Shown here: positions 26,001 through 38,000 of the stretch, piece by piece
How positions within the stretch are numbered: the first letter of the stretch is position 1
Layout: each line of letters starts with the position of its first letter
Assembly (NCBI RefSeq): GCF_021462225.1
Contig: NC_061808.1
Coordinates: 20,869,119 to 20,933,118, forward strand
DNA from: Girardinichthys multiradiatus
Taxonomy: Eukaryota > Chordata > Actinopteri > Cyprinodontiformes > Goodeidae
Reading direction: 5' to 3'
DNA length: 64,000 nucleotides
Notes under the pieces: generated by a model
Told to the model about the DNA's origin: nothing
Database searches by the model: none
What the model saw: only the letters and a program-made list of their open reading frames with translations
Made by a program: the position numbers and the translations under genes

Positions 26001-29000
26001 AACATCTGAACGTAAAAAACAATGAAGTTGATCAGTTTAAACAATAAATATCTCGTCTTTGAGGTGTATTTAATTGCATTTAGGCTGAACAGGATTTAAA
26101 AATCATTGTATTCTGTTTTTATTTACGTTTTACACCACATCCCAACTTCATTGGAATTGGGGTAATAGATTCCTCCTGGTTTGCTGCTGCAAAACAACAG
26201 GGATTTGTGCCCTTTAAATCTAAAACCTAATTTTGTAATGATATGTGCACAGAGCTCGACTGTTTTTGAAGCAGGATATGATCCAGAATTATGCAGGTTT
26301 GTGTATAATACAACCGTGTACTCTCCAAGTCCGGCACCTGGACTCCACAGGAACCTATGCCAGGATCCTGTTTGTGGATTTCAGCTCTGCCTTCAACACC
26401 ATCGTCCCAGCTCTGCTCCAGGAGAAGCTCTCCCAGCTGAGTGTGCCCGACTCCACCTGCAGGTGGATCACTGACTTCCTGTCTGACAGGAAGCAGCGCG
26501 TGAGGCTGGGGAAGCACGTCTCTGACTCCCTGACCATCAGCACCGGTTCCCCCCAAGGCTGTGTTCTCTCTCCTCTGCTCTTCTCCCTGTACACCAACAG
26601 CTACATCTCCAGTCACCAGTCTGTCAAGCTTCTGAAGTTTGCGGACGACACCACCCTGATCGGACTCATCTCTGATGGTGACGAGTCCGCGTACAGATGG
26701 GAGGTGGACCATCTGTTGGACTGGTGCAGCCAGAACAACAGCTCAACGCTCTAAAGACAGTGGAGATGGTTGTGGACTTCAGGCAGAACCCAGCACCACC
26801 TGCCCCCATCACCCTCTGTGACTCCACAATTGACACTGTGGAATCTTTCCGCTTCCTGGGAACCATCATCTCCCAGGATCTCAAGTGGGAGCCAAACATC
26901 AGCTCCCTCATCAAGAAAGCCCAGCAGAGGATGTTCTTCCTGCGGCAGCTGAAGAAATTCAACCTGCCAAAGACTATGATGGTGCACTTCTACACAGCCA
27001 TCATTGAGTCCATCCTCACCTCCTCCATCACCATCTGGTACGCCGCTGCTACAGCCAAGGATAAGGGCAGGCTGCAGCGTGTCATTCGGTCTGCTGAGAA
27101 GGTGATTGGCTGCAGTCTACTGTCGCTCCAGGAACTGTACACCTCCAGGACCCTGAAGCGGGCAGGGAAGATTCTGGCTGATCCCTCCCACCCTGGTCAC
27201 AGACTCTTTGAGACTCTCCCCTCTGGCAGGAGGCTGCGGTCCATCCGGACCAAAACCTCACGCCACAAGAACAGTTTTTTCCCATCTGCCACCAGCCTGG
27301 TTAACAAAGCCTGGAAACCACCCTGACACTCTCCCTTTCCCCCACACCCCCCCTGTTTTTGCTGACAGGACACCTGTAACCTGTAACTCTATGCGTTACA
27401 TTAACGTTCAGCATGGACTCCTGCTTTACTTGCACTGCCATACTTGCACAATGATCACCTGCACTGTTGTATTGCTCTTGCATCTTATACTGCTCTACAC
27501 TTACTCTCACTCACTTAAAACTGTGCACATATATTTATATTATATTGTAGATATGTTTATACTGTTTAATTTGTACTGTATTGCACCGACTACGCCAAAA
27601 CAAATTCCTTGTATGTCCAAAAACGTACTTGGCAATAAAGCTTTTCTGATTCTGATTCTGATTCTGAAATGTACAGCAGCACAGCACGCGTGACAGAAAT
27701 CAATACTCCAATAAGTGAGAGAATTGCAGCTGCAGGCAAAGATAAATGCATTGGTAAAAACTGTCCATCTCTTTACTCAGCATATTACGTTACAGAAGCA
27801 TAACACTAATAGCTACAATTACAGAATCTAAAAAAATTCTCATAAACCCACACTGGAAAACATAAACTAATATAGATTAATTGAACGCACATAATGGCAG
27901 GTAAATGCTCATCAAAACCAAAACAAAAAGAGGACTATTTTGCAACACCATGTAAACACTACATACAGAACAATTATGGCAAAAAGCAACTCTGTTTCAC
28001 AAATGAGCACTTTAGCCACTGTAATGAAAACTTCCCTTGTGAACAAGTGGAAAGTGGCTCATTATGCCTTGGGGAGTAAAGGAAACTCAGCCTCTGTGTC
28101 GCCAAGCTATAAGTTTCTCAGTCGTGCCTCAGAGCAATAATCAGATCAGAAAGTTGAGAGCTGAAGGCTTTAAAAGTCAATAGAGGGCAACAGAAAGCTA
28201 AAAATTAGGCGAGTGCTGTGATAGACCTCAGTGTAACACAAACACACAAAAAACCATAAACAGAGTTAAAAAGTCAGCATACAGTCAAGTTCCTCAACAT
28301 TTGGACAGAGACAACTTTTTTGTCTAATTTTGGTTGTGTGCAATATCCTGATGAATTTTAAATAAAATGATTCAGAAGCATAAAGATGTGAGGAACTAAA
28401 GCATTTTTAAACACATTGCCTTCATTTCATGGGATCAAAAGTAACTAGACAAAAGGGGGAAAAATATTTTCATTTCTAATACTTGGCCTTTTTCAGTCCG
28501 AAGTTTAGTCTAAAAGAAGTGAAGAGCATGAGTTTGGGTTAAAATCAGGTGACTTGGTCATTCAGAGTATCCCACTTCTTTGCTTTAATAAACTCCTGGG
28601 TTTCATTGCCTGTATGTTTTAGGTCAGTGTCTAATTGTATTATGAAACGCAACCCAATCAGAAGTCATTCAGCTGCTTCGGTCCTGTGTCACATCATCAA
28701 TCACCGGCAGGATGCACGCCCAAGCCATCACACTGCCTCTGCCGTGTTTTACAGATGATGTGATATGCTTCGGATTATGGGCTGTTCCATGCCTTCTCCA
28801 TACAGTTTTCTTGCAATCATTCTGGAAGACGATGGCGATCTTGGATTCATCTGTGCAAAGAATGTTCTTCCAAAGCTGTGCTGGCTTTTTTTAAAGATGT
28901 TTATTACCAAAGTCCAAACTACCGTTTCTGTTATTGAGACTTATGAGCGGCTTGCACCTTGCAGTAAACCCTCGGTCCTTACTTTCATGCAGTTTTGCTT

Positions 29001-32000
29001 TTTGATAGACTTGTATATTGATAAGCCAGCCTACTGGATAGTGTTGTTGACCTGGTTGGCTGTTGTGAGGTGATTTCTTTCCACCATGAAAACGGTTTTG
29101 TGATCATCCACCTGTGTTGAGTTGCTAAATCCACCAGTGCCTTATTTCTTTCTCAGGATGTACAAAACTGTAGATTTTGCCACTCCTAATATTGTACCAA
29201 TTTCTTGGATGGGTTCCTTCTGTTTTTCGCATTTAAGTATGGCTTGTTTCACCTGTATGGAGAGCTCCTTTGCCAGCAAAATCTTTAAAATGCAGGCAAC
29301 ATACATCAAATCAACTCCAGACCTTTTATCAGCTTAATTGATGAAGACATAATAAAAAAATTGCCCATACCTGCCATGAAATAGCCTTTGAGCCAATTAC
29401 TTTAGGTCACTTTAAAAAGAGTGTGGCACATGTTAAGGAGCAAAAATGTTAGAAATCATTTATTTGAATGTGGGTACCCTCAAATTAAAGCTGAGTCTGC
29501 CCGCTATATTCACTACATAACTATACCTGTAATATGTTTCAGTAAACAAGTGAAAAAAAAGGTTATGTCAGTGTCCAAAGATATACCTTACTGTATTTAG
29601 TAAATGCAGACAAGCTACAAGCTGATGTTTAAAATACAATATTGGCACAAATTATAAACTACAGATTTGCAATTGGTCTGCTTTTATTTTCTTCTAGGTT
29701 AAATCAACTCGCTTAACATGACTCAGTCTCAAAGTAAATGAGTTGGGTTAAAAAAAATAAAAACACAAACACAATAAGAGAAAAAACCTAAATAAAAGAA
29801 AAGTTTAAAATTTCTAATTTATTTGTAACAAACCAATTTTGATTAAATCTGCCTTTCTTTTTGTAGATGCAGGCATTATTTTTACCAACAGTACATTTAC
29901 TTAAGATGCACAAATAAACAAATCAACATAGGTATTATGCATAATTACCGAAACCTGGAACAGAAAAAAGGAATGTGACCCAAGTTGACATTTTAATTGG
30001 AGATAAGGGAACAGCACTAGGCTGGTTTAAAATCATATTTATCTAACAGATTTAAGCTTGTTTGTTTGATCCAGTGTTAGTTATTAAGTACCTCAGACCC
30101 ATGCTCAGACCCGTAAATGTAACTTTAAAAGAATTCCACTCTGTAAAAATATGAGAATGGGGTAAATTGTTTTTGCAGTTGATGCTCAGCTATATTTTAC
30201 TAATAGAGACAGAATATTCCAGTGTCTGATCACTAAATCAGACTACAAGCATGTCCTAAATTTAGACAAGAAACCTGAACATCTTAGCAAGTTAACCAGT
30301 TTACCAGTACAAGATATTTTTAAAACCTTCTAAAATCTTCCATCCATGTATTACCACCTATGCAAAAACCTAGTTTATACTTCTTTATTACCAGAAAGTC
30401 ACACTGGTAAAAAAAACAGAGCACTAAAAGGCATACAGATAAAGTTCTGACTTTAGCTTCTCTATCGTAATATACTAATAATAATTTGGAGCACAATTTG
30501 AAAACTTGTCAAACCCTTAAAAGTTTTTTCAAGATTTCCAAGTAGTATGAATAAAAGGGTTCAAAAATGAAACCAGTGAGATGGGGTAAAAAGCAACTGG
30601 GAGACATTTAGGGAGAAAGTTTTGGACTGGTTAAAAGCAGGGTTAGTTTATTAAACCATATCCCAAGCTTTATCCATCTTACAGAGCTATGTTTAATCCA
30701 TCATTAAGCACAACAGCAACCTACCTACCGACCTACAACATTGATATCCACCCAAACTTACAGACCGAGCACAGATAACATCCATCAAAGCCAAGAGGCC
30801 AAAGGTAACTCTGGAGTAGCTGAACAGATCCCACAGTTTAGATTGGAGAATCTGCTTAAAGGACAACTATTGGTCATGCACTCCAGAGGTATTGCTTTTA
30901 TTAAAAATGTGGCACAATAGTTGGATTGTTGACAGAACACCAGAAAGTACCACATCCATGTCAAAGAAGGTGCACTAGTCAAATAAAACAAAAATGTAAC
31001 TTATCTGCAATAATACAAATGAGTTTGTGTGGAGAAAGACCAATACTGTGGGGACTCTATCCTAATGGTGAAACAGGGTCATGGCAGCATGATGTAGTGA
31101 GCTGGCTATTCTCCAGCAGGACAAGGGAACTAGCTAAAGAAGGAACTAAACGCAGGGCAAAAATGGGCAGAACCTGTGGCATTTTACTAACATTTATCAT
31201 AAATATGTTTCTTTGTTGTGTTGTTAATGCATGTAATGTGGATTCTTTGTGACTGTATCTAGCTACTACACACAATTTATAAACAATGCAACTTCATCTT
31301 AAATAAGTGCATTCTTCACTTTAACTTTTAATGTTCCCTTTCTTGTGGCAGCTCCATTTTGAAAGTCACTTTAATATATCAGCAGAATACTATGAAAACA
31401 TGCTGCTCATTGAAGCTTTAAAAACAAATCAAACACCTAGAGTAAATCCTCAGAGGGTTCTATTCCTATTTGCAAATAGATGATTTCAGTAGCTTGAGTG
31501 TTTGGCGTCTTATTGACTGGGTATGAAATTATGCGATAGACACTAGAGAATTGAAAAAGCACGAGAGTCATTCACATAGTGTTACTGCTCTTCAAGAAGA
31601 GAGTGGGAAACACTTGCAGACAGCTTGACACACCACAACACACAGCAACAGACATCCACCAGCCACTGTCACAGGAAAAAAGATCTTAGTCTGAAATCCA
31701 CACCAACATGTTAGCCTGCAGGAGCGCTTAGACACTACAAACATTCAATAGGATGCACACAGATGCTTAATGCCTATCCGTGTATCAGAAAACATTTGGC
31801 TACGTGACACATTTTCTCTTTTGCCAACCTAATTTGCAATGCAAAGCAGAGTCTGTATGAAACATAGATACACCCTGTCATACTTATCTAAAATTAAATA
31901 TCACAGAATGTAAAATGCATGCCACTATAAAGATAAGAAAAAGCAAGGAAGCTTCTGAAGGAACGGTACAATGTGTAAGGCATGTACTGCTGAGATAGTA

Positions 32001-35000
32001 TTGTGAATAGAGAAGCCTGGGATTTGACAAGAGTCACGAAGAATAGTAGAGGACAAAAAAAAAAAGCTACTGAACAGAGCACAGAAGAAGTGCTGAACAA
32101 AACTGAAATGCAGCATATTATAAGGAAAAATAGGCATAATTATAACTGCTGACCATTTTTCAAACTTAAAGGTCCCAAAAAATTAAAACTTGTTTTTTTT
32201 TCTCTTCTATGCTTATTTCTAATGAAATTATTCTTGTTTCTACTGCCTAGAAACACTGGATCAATTACAGGTCCTTCTCAAAATATTAGCATATTGTGAT
32301 AAAGTTCATTATTTTCCATAATGTAATGATGAAAATTTCACATTCATATATTTTAGATTTATTGCACACTAACTGAAATATTTCAGGTCTTTTATTGTCT
32401 TAATACGGATGATTTTAGCATACAGCTCATGAAAACCCAAAATTCCTATCTCACAAAATTAGCATATTTCATCCGACCAATAAAAGAAAAGTGTTTTTAA
32501 TACAAAAAACGTCAACCTTCAAATAATCATGTACAGTTATGCACTCAATACTTGGTCGGGAATCCTTTGGCAGAAATGACTGCTTCAATGCGGCGTGGCA
32601 TGGAGGCAATCAGCCTGTGGCACTGCTGAGGTCTTATGGAGGCCCAGGATGCTTCGATAGCGGCCTTTAGCTCATCCAGAGTGTTGGGTCTTGAGTCTCT
32701 CAACGTTCTCTTCACAATATCCCACAGATTCTCTATGGGGTTCAGGTCAGGAGAGTTGGCAGGCCAATTGAGCACAGTGATACCATGGTCAGTAAACCAT
32801 TTACCAGTGGTTTTGGCATTGTGAGCAGGTGCCAGGTCGTGCTGAAAAATGAAATCTTCATCTCCATAAAGCTTTTCAGCAGATGGAAGCATGAAGTGCT
32901 CCAAAATCTCCTGATAGCTAGCTGCATTGACCCTGCCCTTGATAAAACACAGTGGACCAACACCAGCAGCTGACACGGCACCCCAGACCATCACTGACTG
33001 TGGGTACTTGACACTGGACTTCTGGCATTTTGGCATTTCCTTCTCCCCAGTCTTCCTCCAGACTCTGGCACCTGGATTTCCGAATGACATGCAGAATTTG
33101 CTTTCATCCGAAAAAAGTACTTTGGACCACTGAGCAACAGTCCAGTGCTGCTTCTCTGCAGCCCAGGTCAGGCGCTTCTGCCGCTGTTTCTGGTTCAAAA
33201 GTGGCTTGACCTGGGGAATGCGGCACCTGTAGCCCATTTCCTGCACACGCCTGTGCACGGTGGCTCTGGATGTTTCTACTCCAGACTCAGTCCACTGCTT
33301 CCGCAGGTCCCCCAAGGTCTAGAATCGGCCCTTCTCCACAATCTTCCTCAGGGTCCGGTCACCTCTTCTCATTGTGCAGCGTTTTCTGCCACACTTTTTC
33401 CTTCCCACAGACTTCCCACTGAGGTGCCTTGATACAGCACTCTGGGAACAGCCTATTCGTTCAGAAATGTCTTTCTGTGTCTTACCCTCTTGCTTGAGGG
33501 TGTCAATAGTGGCCTTCTGGACAGCAGTCAGGTCGTCAGTCTTACCCATGATTGGGGTTTTGAGTGATGAACCAAGCTGGGAGTTTTAAAGGCCTCAGGA
33601 ATCTTTTGCAGGTGTTTAGAGTTAACTCGTTGATTCAGATGATTAGGTTCATAGCTCGTTTAGAGACCCTTTTAATGATATGCTAATTTTGTGAGATAGG
33701 AATTTTAGGTTTTCATGAGCTGTATGCCAAAATCATCCGTATTAAGACAATAAAAGACCTGAAATATTTCAGTTAGTGTGCAATGAATCTAAAATATATG
33801 AATGTTAAATTTTCATCATGACATTATGGAAAATAATGAACTTTATCACAATATGCTAATATTTTGAGAAGGACCTGTATAGTTTTCTTCTTGGATTATT
33901 GGCTCCCAATGTTTTCCTCTGTCAGCCTCCATTTTTGCACAGACAAAACTGTGCCACTACCACTCCCTTTGCCCTCAGATCATTTTTCTTTTAATAAAAA
34001 CAACCAGCCACCTTTTTTTTTTTTATATACCTTTGTGACCGGCGACAAGGAGGTCAATGCTCTGACATGCATGAAATATTAAAGGAAAGAATATTCTGAG
34101 ATTGGTGAGTGTAAGCACAATAGCTGAACCTCCAAAACTCTTCATCAACTTCCTCCTGGAAAATGTTTTCACTTCCTGGAGATTTTTTTCTTTTGTTGTT
34201 TTTTGTTATGGAGGAGGAGGCTGAAGAAGTTTAGCTATATGGTACTTCAAACAGAGGTTGTTTAAAAGTAGCATTTAAGAAAAGGATAGGTGACATATAT
34301 TTTGTTTAGACTTAGTTTTTTGTCACACTAAAATGTTTTAGGTCAAACAAATTTTAATATCAGATAAACAAAACATGAGTAAATTCAAAAATTTGTTTTC
34401 AGGTGATTATTTAATATATTAGGAGAAAAAGACTGTACAAACTAACCTGGACACATGTGACACAAGGAACCAGTTCAATTTAACCCGTTGGACAACGTGA
34501 AGTAGGTAACAACGTTTAAAACAATAAAATATGCTCATATCTCAAGAAATTCAGGAATAGATGACTTGAGTCTGACATCTCTCAGCATGGAAAGGGTTAA
34601 AGGCCATTATTATTAGTATTGGAAAAAATTTTATTTCATTTTTGTTGCTTGTTGTTGTAAGACACGCCTGTATATCAAATTTTTTCAAACACTACAGAGA
34701 TTATTGAGTTCCCTGAATCCATTTACTTTATTTAACTATTGTAAATATTTCTAACAGTGAAAATGTCAGCATTTCCACAAATCTCTTCTGCGTTAGCACT
34801 GAACAAAATATGTATTCTAATTGTGAAAATCTAGAAATCATTCTGTTGTTTTTATTTATTTTCTTAAGTCGAACTTTAAATAGGCAATCTGTGTGGTGGT
34901 GAGAGTCTATAAAAAAAATAATAATAATAGTAATAATAGGGAGTTGTAGTAAAGTATGGAATTATAATTATGCTGCAGAAAACCTTGTAATACTACTGGT

Positions 35001-38000
35001 TCAGTCTATAGCAATGCTGTCTGCATATTTAAAACGTTTTAACAAAACTGTAGTAATAATAATAGCAATAATGAAATCTGCACACATTAGTCAATATACA
35101 GTCAAAACTGAATTTTGACCAAATCAACTCTAGTTAGGGTAAAAGTACAAAAACATACTGTACTACAGCTACTGAGGTTATTTTGGTATCATGTCAATTT
35201 TTCATCAGCAGTTAGGCAAATCTACAAATGGACCTATCTACAAAGACAAGTCCTTAAAAGGCAGACATGCTAAAACCTGGTCACTTATCAAAGAAAATGG
35301 TTTGATTGTTGTAATGCTGATAAAGGTTTTTTTTTAATCAATTATTTAAAAGAATATAAATAATTTCCGATAGGCTAATGTTTTATAAGATGTAAATGAA
35401 AATAGATTTTTTTCCCCCAAAACTGATAACATTATTCTTTTGTGAGATGACGGTCTAATTTTTCTATCAGAAATAAACTTTGTGTTTGGATGACAATAAC
35501 TATAATTAAAATGTCCCAGTACTATGAATAAGTTAAGGCCTACTTGTAATTCATTTGAAAGTTTTAAAATGTTTTACAGCATTTTTGTTATTTGTTTTGA
35601 CATATTAATGTTCTTCATTCTGCACAGAGAGAACATAGTCGAGAAAGTAAAGAAAAAGGAATAAAACAGTAAAAAGGGTAAAATGAAGTTACCACAGCCT
35701 CATCAATAAAAGTTAAGGGACATCAAAACCTCAAACACAATAACAAGCTCTCAAGATTGTTCAACACGCTGAAACAACAAAAGAAGAAGTAAATCGTAAA
35801 TAAAAAATAGCTAAAAAAAAAAAAAAAAAGTGCAGCTACTAAAGAGAAGGGAAGTGAAGAAAGGTTGTATATATATATTAAGTTAATGGACTTGAACTTT
35901 ACTTGAGGCAGGAGATTGAGGAGTGATTACTGCCATTAGGACACAGGAGGACTGCGTGCATCACAGTGAAAATGTGTGTGCAACATTGGCTGTGAGTTGT
36001 CAGTGTATTTGTCGGTAGGGATGTGCGAGTGTTCGTTTCTGTGCACAGCACTGACCTTGAATGTCAACTGGGACACACTTATCCACTTTTTCTGCTGGCC
36101 TTTTTCCTTCTTCTTTCAATTTTCTCTTTCTTTTATTTCTACATTTTACCTCCCTCCTCCTACCTGAACTAAAAGCCATGAGAGCCACAGACCACTCAAG
36201 AAAAAGGTCAGAGCCATTTCTTCTTTTATTCTGTGCCAATCAACCCCTAACAACTCTACTGCCACTTTTCGTCATCCTTGCCTTCCCTTATCTGTCGTAT
36301 TTATTTGTATCTCAGTCAGTCTTGATTTATTTGTTTTATGTGAAAGATGTCATTAAAATCAATGAAAGAATTGTTTTTCTTTTGAAAATTTTTTTGTTTT
36401 TTTTTGTTTTTTTAGATTCAGCAGATTCTTCAATCAAAATAGTCAATATCGCCCAATTAAAATTAAACTATTTGGGTCTACAAAGAACAAATGAAACTTG
36501 TGGAGGCAAAGAATCCAAAATAGCACAAACATTTGCAAATTACACATTTTTCACAAGCAGAACCAATGAGTTTCTAATCTGTTACTTTGTTCCCATTTTA
36601 AGGAGAAAATGTTCTATACAACTGATACCACAACAGCACTTGCTGTTAATAAGCTGCTATAGCTGTCCTTTATCACACCCTATACCCACATGTAGCTGGA
36701 AGTAAATGATGTTGACTAGTTTTAAATCACTCCTACAGGGCATACTTTGAAGCATAGCAAGCTAAATTCACATGATTATTAACAATACATCTTAGTTGGG
36801 CAATGTTACCTCTGATTTTGTTGATAGCTATACAGGTCCTTCTCAAAAAATTAGCAAATTGTGATAAAGTTAATTATTTTCTATAATGTAATGATGAAAA
36901 TTTAACATTCATATATTTTAGATTCATTGCACACTAACTTAAATATTTCAGGTCTTTTATTGTCTTAATACGGATGATTTTGGCATACAGCTCATGAAAA
37001 CCCAAAATTCCTATCTCACAAAATTAGCATATTTCATCCGACCAATAAAAAAAAAGTGTTTTTAATACAAAAAACGTCAACCTTCAAATCATGTACAGTT
37101 ATGCACTCAATACTTGGTTGGGAATCCTTTTGCAAAAATGACTGCTTCAATGCGGCGTGGCATGGAGGCAATCAGCCTGTGGCACTGCTGAGGTCTTATG
37201 GAGGCCCAGGATGCTTCAATAGCGGCCTTTAGCTCATCCAGAGTGTTGGGTCTTGAGTCTCTCAACGTTCTCTTCACAATATCCCACAGATTCTTTATGG
37301 GGTTCAGGTCAGGAGAGTTGGCAGGCCAATTGAGCACAGTGATACCATGGTCAGTAAACCATTTACCAGTGGTTTTGGCACTGTGAGCAGGTGCCAGGTC
37401 GTGCTGAAAAATGAAATCTTCATCTCCATAAAGCTTTTCAGCAGATGGAAGCATGAAGTGCTCCAAAATCTCCTGATAGCTAGCTGCATTGACCCTGCCT
37501 TTGATAAAACACAGTGGACCAACACCAGCAGCTGACACGGCACCCCAGACCATCACTGACTGTGGGTACTTGACACTGGACTTCTGGCATTTTGGCATTT
37601 CCTTCTCCCCAGTCTTCCTCCAGACTCTGGCACCTTGATTTCCGAATGACATGCAGAATTTGCTTTCATCCGAAAAAAGTACTTTGGACCACTGAGCAAC
37701 AGTCCAGTGCTGCCTCTCTGTAGCCCAGGTCAGGCGCTTCTGCCGCTGTTTCTGGTTCAAAAGTGGCTTGACCTGGGGAATGCGGCACCTGTAGCCCATT
37801 TCCTGCACACGCCTGTGCACGGTGGCTCTGGATGTTTCTACTCCAGACTCAGTCCACTGCTTCCGCAGGTCCCCCAAGGTCTGGAATCGGCCCTTCTCCA
37901 CAATCTTCCTCAGGGTCCGGTCACCTCTTCTCATTGTGCAGCGTTTTCTGCCACACTTTTTCCTTCCCACAGACTTCCCACTGAGGTGCCTTGATACAGC

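Noticed and set aside
27894..28140. Two overlapping plus-strand frames of 61 and 66 residues
   Set aside because: Short, no domains, inside an NBAS intron between a LINE tail and a Tc1 fossil; treated as chance frames.
36061..36705. A 214-residue plus-strand open frame, the longest not explained by a transposon or exon
   Set aside because: The translation is a run of T-rich codons (Leu/Phe/Ser) with no domain, no clear promoter or splice context and low-complexity segments; long frames of this kind arise in T-rich DNA by chance. Transcript evidence would be needed to revive it.
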